A DNA stretch of 64,000 nucleotides from G963663315 sp965204925 (GTDB lineage: Bacteria > Pseudomonadota > Gammaproteobacteria > Arenicellales > Poriferihabitantaceae), in assembly GCA_965204925.1 (NCBI GenBank), contig OZ242021.1:2559765-2623764 (forward strand), in the 5' to 3' direction. Below the pieces are notes generated by a model. It had not been told where the DNA came from. It searched no databases and worked only from the letters and a program-made list of their open reading frames with translations. Each line of letters starts with the position of its first letter. Within the stretch, counting starts at the first letter, position 1. This document shows positions 44,153 through 52,908 of the stretch, piece after piece. The translations under genes were made by a program, and so were the position numbers.

Positions 44153-44701
44153 GTGAAAATTACCGGATTGCCTCCGATAGCGCCGGATAAGCCGCGCATC
44201 CTGATTTTAGGCTCAATGCCCGGCAACGAATCATTACGCCAACAACAATATTATGCACATCCGCGCAACGCTTTTTGGGGAATCATCGGTCAACTTCCTG
44301 GCTTTGAAGACAGCCTGGACTATGAGCGACGCACCCGGTTTCTCAAACAATGCCACATTGCGTTATGGGATGTGTTGAAACGCTGTGAAAGACAAGGCAG
44401 TCTGGACAGCGCCATCAAACGAGACAGCGAGGAAGCCAATGACCTTGTCGGATTTTTGCGGCGCCATGACAGCATCCGGACGGTACTGTTCAACGGGAAA
44501 AAAGCCGAACAATCCTTCAGCTATCATATTCTGCCAAAATTGCGCCGCTCACATATTACCGGTATCCGGTTTATCGGGCTGCCTTCCAGCAGCCCGAAGC
44601 ATGCACGACTGAAATTCGAGGAAAAATGCAAAATATGGCATCAGGAACTGATGGCGCCCGGCAATGTAGCAAATCCTGCAACAGTTACGCAGAAACCCTG
44701 A
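44153..44701 (+). CDS. DNA-deoxyinosine / uracil-DNA glycosylase family protein
   Basis: A 182-residue protein with the uracil-DNA glycosylase fold. ILILGSMPGNESLRQQQYYA and HPRNAFWGII match the family-6 (hypoxanthine-DNA glycosylase) active-site motif, where the Asn after GSMPG is characteristic. The second motif is LPSSSPKHARL near residue 142. Removes deaminated bases (hypoxanthine, possibly uracil) to start base excision repair. GTG start at 44153. It is the only intact gene between two broken ones, and its 3' end abuts the truncated methyltransferase remnant on the other strand. Confidence 0.85.
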   Translation: MKITGLPPIAPDKPRILILGSMPGNESLRQQQYYAHPRNAFWGIIGQLPGFEDSLDYERRTRFLKQCHIALWDVLKRCERQGSLDSAIKRDSEEANDLVGFLRRHDSIRTVLFNGKKAEQSFSYHILPKLRRSHITGIRFIGLPSSSPKHARLKFEEKCKIWHQELMAPGNVANPATVTQKP

Positions 44702-45859
44702 CTTCGACTCTATTGATTGTTGCAAAGTTTGTTTGTGGGCTTCCCGGAATGGCGCCCACTGGCCAGAAGAAATGGCTGACTTCTTGACCAGCCAGCAAGC
44801 GGGGTCGCTGTCCGGGTTGGCCAGGTACAGACGGCGGGCCGCCAGGATAAAGTAACTGGCAATGTCAGTGTGCGGGGCCTGCTTGCCACCAGCGCCCAAC
44901 TTCAAATCACGACCGAGTTGCTCCATGGTCTCTTTCCTTTGCTTTACTTGAATATCTGCCAGCTTGACCCAGGGCGGGTTAGCCACGATCCGGTCGACCT
45001 TGCGTTGGGTCAGCAGAGGCGGAGCGGCGATTTGGTTTATGTACCAGGTCCAGACTGAATCACCTTCGTTGTCAATAATGTCCGTCAGGTCAGTACGACA
45101 CTTTTCCAGTTGTCGGACTTCTTCCCGGGTCAAACAAGCCGTCAGGTAAGGCGGTAATGGGGCTTTCTCCGTGGCCGCATTGACAATAACCCGCATATCG
45201 CTGGCAAAGGAGCTGCTCCGAACGAATCTCATGGGCAGTAGTAAATCTCTCCCTTTCGGGGTCGTCAGTCTCATGTGATTTTTTGTATGTCCGAAGAGGG
45301 ACTTCTGGCTACCAGCGTCGGCCTGCAGGGAATCGCCCAGATAGATCTGAAATGCCATTGAGCCACGAGATGGGGGCGCCGGCAACATCCGCTCCAGATT
45401 GACGCGGGCGAGTTCGACTGCCACGGGGTGGATATCCATACCGTGGATCAGGCTGCAAGCAGTATCCGCCTTTTCCACCGGCGTGAAATTTTGCATGGCA
45501 GAAGCATTCAGGAGTCGGCTGGCTGCCTGGATTAGAAACGTTCCGGAACCACAGGTCGGATCCAAAACACCGATGCCTTTAACCTCCTGCCCCGCACGGC
45601 GAGCGACCTTCGTGGCATGGATGGAATGTTTCAGCCACTCATCGTCAAGAATTTCTTCTACCATGAGGGATGCCAGCCAGTCGGGCGTATAGAATTCACC
45701 GAAGACCTTGCGGTCCTCCGCAATCACATTTATGCTGGTACAGGCTGCGCAGGACATCTTCCTCGCGCCGTTTCCAGTCATAGGCTGAAACCAGCCTGTA
45801 CAATTCTCCGGCCCATCTTTTCCCGCGCTGGAATTCCAGTACCCATGCACAAAACCCAT
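44549..45859 (-). pseudogene. N6-adenine DNA methyltransferase part of a broken type II R-M gene
   Basis: Carries the SAM-binding motif IGVLDPTCGSGTFLIQAASR and the catalytic NPPW (VANPPWVKL), plus VFGEFYTPDWLASLMVEEIL, typical of the methylase region of fused type II (type IIG-like) restriction-modification proteins. The true 5' part is in the preceding frame: at AAA (about 45729-45731) a 1-bp insertion separates ...EEDVLRSLYQH from NVIAEDRKVFGEF. The 3' end is truncated. Family-like sequence stops near QTLQQSIE (about 44712), and the frame then runs antisense through the glycosylase gene. The target-recognition region is absent. Confidence 0.75.
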
Positions 45860-46688
45860 CCTTCAAGGATGAAAGCCAGTCGGAGTGTATAGAGTGTGAT
45901 TTGAATGGCAGTGACCAGGAGACAAAGCGGACTACAGCTATCAAAAAACTGTGGGTAACAAACAACCGATCTGTTTGAGCATCACTTTCGGGCGTCATAC
46001 CGGAAGTGTGCATCATATCCAGCCAGAGCTCTTTTTTGGTGCGGGTGGTTGCTGTCGCTTTGGCAGGTAAATCCTGATACAGGCGTGTAAGGTCATCCTT
46101 GAGCGATGTAAACAGGCTGCCGGGGTCACTGGGTATCCATTCCTTACCAAATCTGCTCTCACCAAATAGAGATTCAAGAACATTGGCCAAGGCTTCGGCC
46201 TCGTTCACGAAGTGCCGGGAAGGGGCTTTCTGCTCTCCGACAGACTGAATTTTGTGAGGATACTCCCAAACATGCCAGTGGCGGCCATCTGTGACGATTC
46301 CCTTCCAGTGACCAGAAGCATATTCTGGTTCATCCTCGGAAATCCTGCCATGCTCCCGGTTGATTTCGCTAATGACGTAACGGTCCAGTTGCTCTCGCGG
46401 AGATTCTGACTGTTTTCCCTGTTGAGGTTCGTTCGGTGTGTCAGCGAGTGGATACGCTTTCAGTTCGATGAATACCCTGCGGTTAGGCAAATATATGTCC
46501 GCCTTTCCGTTGGAAGTGGCATAATGAGATTCCAGTGAGCCAACGCCGATTTTTCTCAGCAGCGCTTCCAGATCGGACTGGAGATTACCTTCCTTTTTGT
46601 GTCGCTCCAGGGGCTGATTAAGAAAATCTGCCGCTGCCTTTACAACGGCAGTTCGGGGAGTTGGTCCGGGAGAATTGTCCAATAACAT
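45696..46688 (-). pseudogene. Nuclease/N-terminal part of the broken type II R-M gene
   Basis: A 330-residue frame starting at ATG 46688 (MLLDNSPGPTPRTAVVKAAA). KADIYLPNRRVFIELKAYP is a PD-(D/E)xK nuclease core, expected at the N-terminus of fused restriction-methylation enzymes. The helical connector ends WKRREEDVLRSLYQH, then the reading frame is lost (KCDCGGPQGLR). A 1-bp deletion would restore fusion to the methylase half at 44549-45859. A standalone nuclease fragment could be translated but is unlikely to be active as an R-M enzyme. Confidence 0.72.
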
Positions 46689-46865
46689 AAGCCTGAAGAA
46701 TGAAGGGTATTTTCAATGGGAAATAATCACAGTCAATAGCGAAATGGCTGATTTATCGTGAACCGGACGTTTCTACTCTGGTTTAACATCTCTTTATTAT
46801 GGTTGCCAAATCCTTGAATTCCCCGTAAAGTAAAATTGAAGATCATACAAAACAAGAGCCAAACC

Positions 46866-48800
46866 ATGTCCGAAGTTAAAGTCTATGAGATAAATCGCGA
46901 TATTGCCAAAAAAGCCCATTTGACAGAGGCGCAGTATCTGGAAATGTATCAGAAATCCATCGACGACCCGGAAGGTTTCTGGGCAGAACAAGCAAAGCAT
47001 TTTGTCGATTGGTTCAGTCCCTGGGATACTGTCATGTCGGTGGATTATTATTCCGCAGATATCAAATGGTTCACCGGAGGGAAACTCAATGTCTGCTATA
47101 ACTGTGTGGATCGGCACTTGCCCGGTCGTGGAAACCAGATTGCTATTCTTTGGGAAGGAGATGATCCAGATGTAGATAAGTCAATAACATACAATGAACT
47201 TTTCGAGTTTGTTTGCAAGTTTTCCAATGTCCTGAAATCCCGCGGGGTGGGCAAGGGGGATCGGGTTTCAATCTATATGCCGATGATCCCGGAGGCTGCG
47301 GTGGCGATGCTGGCCTGCGCGCGGATTGGCGCCATTCATTCGGTTGTTTTCGGCGGCTTTTCTCCGGATGCGTTACGCGACCGAATCCTTGATTCGGATT
47401 GCAAAGTGGTGATTACAGCGGATGAGGGACCGCGAGGAGGTAAAAATGTACCGCTGAAGGAAAATGTGGAAAAGGCGCTCGCAGACTGTCCGAACGTACA
47501 TACGACTGTTGTCGTACGGCGAACCGGCAATGCGGTCACTGCCAGTCCCGGACGGGATGTGTGGTATCACGAAGCAATGAGTGAAGCGGCAAGCGAATGC
47601 CCACCGGAACCCATGGATGCCGAAGATCCGTTGTTTATTCTGTACACATCGGGTTCTACAGGCAAGCCCAAGGGGGCGCTGCATACCACAGGCGGCTACC
47701 AGCTCTATGCCGCCATGACCCATAAATACGTATTCGACTACCATGACGGGGATGTCTACTGGTGTACCGCCGATGTCGGTTGGGTGACCGGGCACAGCTA
47801 TATTGTTTATGGCCCTTTGGCCAATGGCGCAATCACGATGATGTTCGAGGGGGCGCCCGTTTATCCCGATGCAGGGCGATTCTGGCAAATCGTGGATAAA
47901 CACAACGTCAATATTTTCTATACGGCGCCCACTGCCTTAAGGGCGCTGATGGCGCAAGGGGACAGTTGGGTCAAGCGTTCGAGTCGAAGCAGTTTACGGA
48001 TATTGGGTACAGTCGGAGAACCGATCAACCCTGAAGCGTGGGAGTGGTATTATCATGTAGTAGGGGAGGGCAGGTGTCCGGTTGTCGATACCTGGTGGCA
48101 GACGGAAACCGGGGGTATCCTGATTACCCCGTTGCCTGGCGCGACACGCCTGAAACCCGGTTCGGCTACCCGTCCTTTTTTCGGTATTCAGCCCGCCCTG
48201 ATGGGACCGGATGGTACCGAACAGGAGGGGGCGGCTTCCGGGAATCTGATCATCAAGCAATCCTGGCCCGGGCAGATGCGCACCGTATACGGCGATCATC
48301 AGCGCTTTATGGATACGTATTTCAAAACCTGGCCGGGCGCCTATTTCACCGGAGACGGGGCGCGCCGGGACGAAGACGGGTATTGGTGGATTACCGGCCG
48401 CGTGGACGATGTAATCAACGTATCAGGGCATCGCATGGGCACCGCTGAAGTCGAGAGCGCCCTGGCGCTGCATGATCAGGTGGCAGAAGCGGCGGTTGTC
48501 GGATATCCACATGAAATCAAGGGGCAGGGCATTTATGCCTATGTCACCCTGATGGTGGGAACGGAACCTTCGGATGAACTGCGCGCTGGTCTGCTGGATC
48601 TGGTCAACAAGGAGATTGGGCCGATTGCAAAACCCGATGTCATTCAATGGTCGCCCGGCCTGCCGAAGACCCGATCCGGGAAAATCATGCGCCGCATCCT
48701 GAGGAAAATTGCCGCTCGGGAATTTGACAGCCTGGGAGACACCAGCACCCTTGCTGACCCGGCCGTAGTGGATGATCTGATCGCGAACAGAACGGAGTAG
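46866..48800 (+). CDS. acs: Acetyl-CoA synthetase
   Basis: AMP-forming ligase converting acetate, ATP and CoA to acetyl-CoA. The 644 residues match the family (~650). The adenylate-forming motif is LFILYTSGSTGKPKGALHTT; WWQTETGGILITP, YWWITGRVDDVINVSGHRMG and the acetylation-controlled lysine context PKTRSGKIMRRILRKIA are clear. Start at ATG 46866 (MSEVKVYEINRDIAKKAHL), preceded by AAGAG; an upstream in-frame TTG is disregarded. It is convergent with the permease gene, 15 bp between stops. Confidence 0.97.
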   Translation: MSEVKVYEINRDIAKKAHLTEAQYLEMYQKSIDDPEGFWAEQAKHFVDWFSPWDTVMSVDYYSADIKWFTGGKLNVCYNCVDRHLPGRGNQIAILWEGDDPDVDKSITYNELFEFVCKFSNVLKSRGVGKGDRVSIYMPMIPEAAVAMLACARIGAIHSVVFGGFSPDALRDRILDSDCKVVITADEGPRGGKNVPLKENVEKALADCPNVHTTVVVRRTGNAVTASPGRDVWYHEAMSEAASECPPEPMDAEDPLFILYTSGSTGKPKGALHTTGGYQLYAAMTHKYVFDYHDGDVYWCTADVGWVTGHSYIVYGPLANGAITMMFEGAPVYPDAGRFWQIVDKHNVNIFYTAPTALRALMAQGDSWVKRSSRSSLRILGTVGEPINPEAWEWYYHVVGEGRCPVVDTWWQTETGGILITPLPGATRLKPGSATRPFFGIQPALMGPDGTEQEGAASGNLIIKQSWPGQMRTVYGDHQRFMDTYFKTWPGAYFTGDGARRDEDGYWWITGRVDDVINVSGHRMGTAEVESALALHDQVAEAAVVGYPHEIKGQGIYAYVTLMVGTEPSDELRAGLLDLVNKEIGPIAKPDVIQWSPGLPKTRSGKIMRRILRKIAAREFDSLGDTSTLADPAVVDDLIANRTE

Positions 48801-48815
48801 CAAATACCACGAAGA

Positions 48816-49583
48816 TCAACCCCCAATCAAGGCGCGGACCATCAGGACTATTGAGAGAGTCAACAGTACGTATAGTGAGATTTTTCTGAATTTATCCGGG
48901 TCGGTGTCAAGGAACCTCTTGCTGCCTAGTGATGAACCAAGGAAAATTGCTGGCAGAAACAACACAGTGCGCCAGTAGACCGAGGGGTCGATCAGGCCTT
49001 GTGACGCGAACAGGGCGGCTCCTATGCTATCAGCGCCGATGAAATAGGCAATGATTGAGGCGCGGCCCACGGTCATGGCGACCGGTGATGAAAAATAGAA
49101 AAGTATGACCGGCGGACCGACAATACCCATGCTGCCATTCAGTACACCTGCCGCCATGCCAACGCCAACCGTAGCGGTCTTGCCCGGGACTCTCTCCAGC
49201 GAGAAGCCGCGCAGGATCAGGACTGCGCAGTACAGGACGACTACAGCCAATGCGATACGTACAGGCGTAGCCGACAATGCCGTGAGAATGTAAATCCCTG
49301 CCGGGGTTGCAAGCCAGGTGCCTGTAAGCAGTAACCCTATCGACCGCCAGTCAATCTGCCTGCGGATTCCGGGCAAGAGGTAGATACTGGATGCGACCTC
49401 GAACATCAGCACCATCGGTACCAGTTGCAGCGGAGGAAGTGTCAGGGAAAGGCTGGTCATCCAGAGCATGGAAGCGCCAAAACCGGTAAACCCTTTGAGA
49501 TACCCGCCCAGGAAAACACAAATCAGGCAGAAAACCAGTGTGAAAGGGGATAAATCAACTGCGGAAAGAACCTGATTGATCAC
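48816..49583 (-). CDS. TauE/SafE-family permease
   Basis: A 255-residue inner-membrane protein with about eight hydrophobic helices. The repeated family motif is visible as LGGYLKGFTGFGASMLWM in the first half and AAGVLNGSMGIVGPPVILFY in the second. TauE/SafE proteins are proposed exporters of sulfite, sulfoacetate or other organic anions; the substrate is not determinable here. It lies upstream of acs in convergent orientation and 49 bp downstream of the cytochrome gene. Confidence 0.85.
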   Translation of the reverse strand: MINQVLSAVDLSPFTLVFCLICVFLGGYLKGFTGFGASMLWMTSLSLTLPPLQLVPMVLMFEVASSIYLLPGIRRQIDWRSIGLLLTGTWLATPAGIYILTALSATPVRIALAVVVLYCAVLILRGFSLERVPGKTATVGVGMAAGVLNGSMGIVGPPVILFYFSSPVAMTVGRASIIAYFIGADSIGAALFASQGLIDPSVYWRTVLFLPAIFLGSSLGSKRFLDTDPDKFRKISLYVLLTLSIVLMVRALIGG

Positions 49584-49613
49584 AGTGCATGCAGACGGAA
49601 AGCAGGGCGCTTG

Positions 49614-49631
49614 CCGGCCTCATGAGGCCGG
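49614..49631 (-). terminator. Perfect palindrome directly after the cytochrome c stop
   Basis: CCGGCCTCATGAGGCCGG, an 18-bp perfect palindrome abutting the cytochrome TAA. It can form a 7-bp GC-rich stem with a CATG loop at the mRNA 3' end. No U-tract follows, so it is more likely an mRNA-end stabiliser or part of a factor-dependent terminator than an intrinsic terminator. Confidence 0.4.
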
Positions 49632-50162
49632 TTATCGCGCGTGCTCCGGGTTTCTGGCCGCCTGGATATCGCGGATGCGGGTGGGCCAGGTTGAGCGAAT
49701 GTAGGCGAGGACATCCCATATCTCATCATCGCTCATGACGTCGCCGAGGCCCGGCATACCGCTGTTGAATCCGGTAAGGCCCCTGGCTTCCATCAGCCCC
49801 TCGCCGCCGAGTTTGGTATAGTCGAAGAGCAACCGGTTGTCGTGATGCCAGGTATGGCCAGTCGCGTCGTGGGGCGGCGCAGGCAGGAGCCCGTCCTTGC
49901 CCGGCCGTTGCCAGTTCGGTTGTCCTTCAAGCTGGACGCCGTGGCATGAGGCGCAGCGCTCCATGTACAGAACCTGTCCGTTGTTGATATCACGGTCGTC
50001 AAGCTCGTGGTCGGCAAGGACCAGGGCTGGCCAGAGAAGGATGAACAGCGGCAAGGCGCGCTTGAAGACGACAGCTTTGTTTATTTCGGTTGTGTGCACT
50101 CTTTGAAATACAGATATCGGGAACACTGATTCCGATTGTATACGATCAGGGCAAAATATCAC
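49632..50162 (-). CDS. Secreted mono-haem cytochrome c
   Basis: Periplasmic class I cytochrome c. One haem site, RCASCHG, follows a Sec signal-like segment (FKRALPLFILLWPALVLADH). The distal ligand is probably the Met in SGMPGLGDVMSDDEIWDVLA. The start is uncertain: ATG 50162 gives 176 residues with an unusually long pre-signal region, while GTG 50099 (VHTTEINKAVV) would give a standard signal peptide but has a poorly spaced ribosome binding site. Electron partner unknown. The gene lies beside the dif-like site. Confidence 0.83.
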   Translation of the reverse strand: MIFCPDRIQSESVFPISVFQRVHTTEINKAVVFKRALPLFILLWPALVLADHELDDRDINNGQVLYMERCASCHGVQLEGQPNWQRPGKDGLLPAPPHDATGHTWHHDNRLLFDYTKLGGEGLMEARGLTGFNSGMPGLGDVMSDDEIWDVLAYIRSTWPTRIRDIQAARNPEHAR

Positions 50163-50240
50163 TCCTCTACCGACGGGACGCCCCGGCTTCTTCGACTCCC
50201 CATAAGAGGAGGAGTTATTCGGTTCTGATGTAATTCTTTT

Positions 50241-50268
50241 ACTTTACATAACATACCTTATACGAAGT
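50241..50268 (-). other. dif: Putative dif (XerC/XerD recombination) site
   Basis: On the minus strand the 28 bp read as an XerC arm ACTTCGTATAA (fits NNTNCGYATAA fully), a central hexamer GGTATG, and an XerD arm TTATGTAAAGT (two differences from TTATGTTAAAT). Overall 20 of 28 bases match E. coli dif, including most invariant positions. It sits in a 220-bp AT-rich gap between the cytochrome and CDF genes. Genes to the right are nearly all minus strand, and FtsK-type GGGNAGGG octamers change their predominant orientation here. A plasmid- or element-type dif-like site is the alternative. Confidence 0.6.
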
Positions 50269-50323
50269 TATTTTGTTTGAGAAAAATACAGGATCAATAT
50301 CTGTTTCAAGAGCTCTTTTTTAA

Positions 50324-50351
50324 TAATTTATTGTTTTAATACAATAAATTA
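50324..50351 (-). terminator. AT-rich inverted repeat after the CDF gene
   Basis: TAATTTATTG (50324-50333) and CAATAAATTA (50342-50351) form a perfect 10-bp inverted repeat with an 8-bp loop, 33 bp downstream of the CDF stop. It lacks G/C pairs and a U-tract, so terminator strength is doubtful. It could instead be part of the AT-rich surroundings of the dif-like site. Confidence 0.3.
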
Positions 50352-50383
50352 CAGGTTTTTTTAGAAGTTATATGGAGGAACAG

Positions 50384-51364
50384 CTACGAATTGTTGTTAT
50401 AGTCTTCAATAATTTTCAGATGCGCTATCCGGTTCTGCGCTTCGATAAATATACGGGCGATTTCAGGATGCTTTTTCTTGATCTGGATCTCCAGTTGTGT
50501 GATGGTTCTCTCCACCTCACCCGCGCTGATATAGTCATAGTCGTGAAAATCCAGGCTAATGTTCAAAAGCACATCTTCCGGTCCCATGTGCATGGTCAGG
50601 ATTTCATTGATACTCAAAACCTCCGGATTCTGGCTCACGATTTCACGAATACTGGAAACGACTTCACGACTGGCCGCTTCACCGATCAGTAATCCCTTGC
50701 TCTCGTACGCGAGCAGCATTGCCGTGAAACTCAGGATCAGCCCGATCGCGATGGATGCCAGCGCATCATAGACCGAATTGCCTGTCCATTGGGTTAGCAA
50801 CAGACCGACAAAAGCGGCAACCAATCCCAGCATTGCGGCGCTGTCTTCGAACAACACGGTAAAAACCGTCGGATCTTTGCTGACCTGCACGGCTTTCAGG
50901 TATCCGAGCTTGCCTTTTCGCTTGCGAAATTCCCTGAATGCAATAATCCATGCGAAAGCTTCGAATGTCATTGCAAATCCCAAAACTATATAATTGATAT
51001 ATATATGTTTTATCTCCTTTGGTTGATTGAGCTTACTGATCCCTTCATACAATGAAACTCCGGCTCCAATGGCAAAAATCAGGATCGCGACCACAAAAGT
51101 CCAGAAATATAATTCCATCCCGTACCCAAACGGATGGCGTTCATCGGCCGGTCTGGATGATCTCCTGATGCCCCAGAGCAACAAGCCCTGATTGCCGGTA
51201 TCTACAATCGAATGCACCGCCTCGCTCAACATTGCGGAGCTACCGGTAACCACAGAAGCGATCATTTTGGTAGTGGCAATCAAGCCATTACAAATCATGG
51301 CCGCTACGACCACCCATTTCGAACTGGACTTGGGTTTCAACGCTCGGATTGCATTTTGACGCAA
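50384..51364 (-). CDS. Cation diffusion facilitator transporter
   Basis: A 326-residue inner-membrane metal/H+ antiporter with six hydrophobic helices and a cytoplasmic C-terminal domain. The TM2 metal site reads EAVHSIVDTGNQ (HxxxD). The TM5 region reads LFEDSAAMLGL, lacking the second HxxxD of standard zinc exporters; this ED-type TM5 recalls the ZnT9/SLC30A9-like branch, so metal specificity is uncertain. GIRRSSRPADERHPFGYGME after TM2 is family-typical. No metalloregulator is adjacent. Confidence 0.88.
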   Translation of the reverse strand: MRQNAIRALKPKSSSKWVVVAAMICNGLIATTKMIASVVTGSSAMLSEAVHSIVDTGNQGLLLWGIRRSSRPADERHPFGYGMELYFWTFVVAILIFAIGAGVSLYEGISKLNQPKEIKHIYINYIVLGFAMTFEAFAWIIAFREFRKRKGKLGYLKAVQVSKDPTVFTVLFEDSAAMLGLVAAFVGLLLTQWTGNSVYDALASIAIGLILSFTAMLLAYESKGLLIGEAASREVVSSIREIVSQNPEVLSINEILTMHMGPEDVLLNISLDFHDYDYISAGEVERTITQLEIQIKKKHPEIARIFIEAQNRIAHLKIIEDYNNNS

Positions 51365-51442
51365 CTCTTCCCTGTTGCAACGATCATGGTATTCGGGATG
51401 GTACAGTATTGCATGAGGCTTGCAGCCCGCGTACGGGAACGA

Positions 51443-52150
51443 TCAGATGCCAAGATAGGCCTTTTTAACGTGCTCATTATCCGATAGAAAAGAGGCCGAC
51501 CCTTCCAGGGAAATCTCACCCATTTCCAGCACATAACCATAATCTGCAAGTTTAAGGGCAAGACCGGCGTTCTGTTCCACCAGAATTACCGTCACGCCCC
51601 GCTCATTGATTTCTCTGAGAAACTCGCCTATTTCCTGAACAATAACAGGGGCAAGACCCAATGACGGTTCATCCAGCAACAGGACCCGTGGCCTCGACAT
51701 CAGCGCACGACCAATGGACAACATTTGCTGCTCACCCCCGCTCAGGGTGCGGGCGTGCTGGTTTTGCCGTTCAACGAGCCGCGGGAAGCGTGAAAATACC
51801 TTTTCCAGTTCCTCGTCGATCACGGATTTGTCGTCATGAATATAAGCGCCCAGAAACAGATTTTCACGAACACTCAAATCCTTGAAAATACGGCGCCCTT
51901 CCGGAACATGAGCGACTCCCATTCGTACGATTCGGTCGACACCCACCCGCTCAATCCGTTTACCGTTCAGCCTGATCGTTCCGTTGTCCGGTTTGACGAG
52001 ACCGGATATCGCTCTCAGTATGGTACTTTTCCCGGCGCCATTGGACCCGACCAGAGTAATGAATGCCCCGTCATCAACTTCGAAATTGATGCCTCTGAGA
52101 GTCGCTACATTATTGTATTTGACTTCCAGATCCTGTATGGACAGTTTCAT
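51443..52150 (-). CDS. livF: Branched-chain amino acid ABC transporter ATP-binding protein LivF
   Basis: A 235-residue ATPase. Walker A LVGSNGAGKSTILRAISG, signature TLSGGEQQMLSIGRALMSRP and Walker B LLLDEPSLGLAP are intact; HVPEGRRIFKDLSVRENL is diagnostic of LivF. Start ATG 52150 (MKLSIQDLEVKYNN) overlaps the livG stop as ATGA. It is the last gene of the livK-H-M-G-F unit, all on the minus strand. Confidence 0.94.
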   Translation of the reverse strand: MKLSIQDLEVKYNNVATLRGINFEVDDGAFITLVGSNGAGKSTILRAISGLVKPDNGTIRLNGKRIERVGVDRIVRMGVAHVPEGRRIFKDLSVRENLFLGAYIHDDKSVIDEELEKVFSRFPRLVERQNQHARTLSGGEQQMLSIGRALMSRPRVLLLDEPSLGLAPVIVQEIGEFLREINERGVTVILVEQNAGLALKLADYGYVLEMGEISLEGSASFLSDNEHVKKAYLGI

Positions 52151-52908
52151 CCCGTTGATCCGTTTCCAAGGTAAGCGCTGATAACAGCGGGGTTGCATCT
52201 CACCTGCTCCGGCGTTCCCTGGGCCAGCAAGGAACCGAAGTTCAATACCGTGAGTTGGTCGCATAACCCCATGACGGCTTTCATGTCGTGTTCAACCAGC
52301 ACAATGGTAACACCGGATTCGTGTACCTTGCGAGTCAGTTCCATCATACGCCCGGTTTCTTCCGGATTCATACCGGCAAAAGGTTCATCCATGAGCAACA
52401 GCCGGGGTTTGGAAACCAGCGCTACGGCTATCCCCAGAGCACGCCGGGAACCGAACGGCAGTTCCGATGCCAGTTGGTGTTTGCGCTCGGCAAGCCCCAT
52501 GAAATCAAGCATCTGCATCGCAGAGCGCGCAGCCTTGTCGCGCTCGCTCCGATCAAGCCCCAGTATGGATGAAAAAACATTGATCTTCATACTGTTATGA
52601 GTACCGACCAGGACATTGTCGAAAACACTGAGTTCCTGAAACAGGGTGGCTTCCTGAAAAGTACGCACGATACCCAATTTTGAAATGTCCGAAGGGTGGC
52701 GTCCCTTTACGCTGACTCCGTCGAACAGGATGTCCCCGCTGGTCGGGACACAGAATCCGGAGATATTCTTGAACAGGGTGCTCTTGCCCGCCCCGTTGGG
52801 ACCAATAAGTCCATGTATGTGGTTTGCCTCCACCGTAAAGCTGACCTCGTTCAGCGCCGTCAGACCACCAAATTTCCTGGTCAGGTTTCTGATATCAAGA
52901 ATTGGCAT
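52147..52908 (-). CDS. livG: Branched-chain amino acid ABC transporter ATP-binding protein LivG
   Basis: A 253-residue ATPase partnering LivF. Walker A HGLIGPNGAGKSTLFKNISG, Walker B LLLMDEPFAGMNPEE, and VRTFQEATLFQELSVFDNVL fit LivG. The signature region reads LPFGSRRALGIAVAL rather than the common YGQQRRLEIARAL form; the Gly is kept. Start ATG 52908 (MPILDIRNLTRKFGG) lies 14 bp inside the end of livM. Confidence 0.93.
   Translation of the reverse strand: MPILDIRNLTRKFGGLTALNEVSFTVEANHIHGLIGPNGAGKSTLFKNISGFCVPTSGDILFDGVSVKGRHPSDISKLGIVRTFQEATLFQELSVFDNVLVGTHNSMKINVFSSILGLDRSERDKAARSAMQMLDFMGLAERKHQLASELPFGSRRALGIAVALVSKPRLLLMDEPFAGMNPEETGRMMELTRKVHESGVTIVLVEHDMKAVMGLCDQLTVLNFGSLLAQGTPEQVRCNPAVISAYLGNGSTG

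Noticed and set aside
50259..50271. 13 bp identical to a loxP arm, suggesting an engineered or phage lox site
   Set aside because: The partner arm at the required 8-bp spacing matches poorly (8 of 13), while the same region fits a dif site across both arms with a 6-bp spacer.
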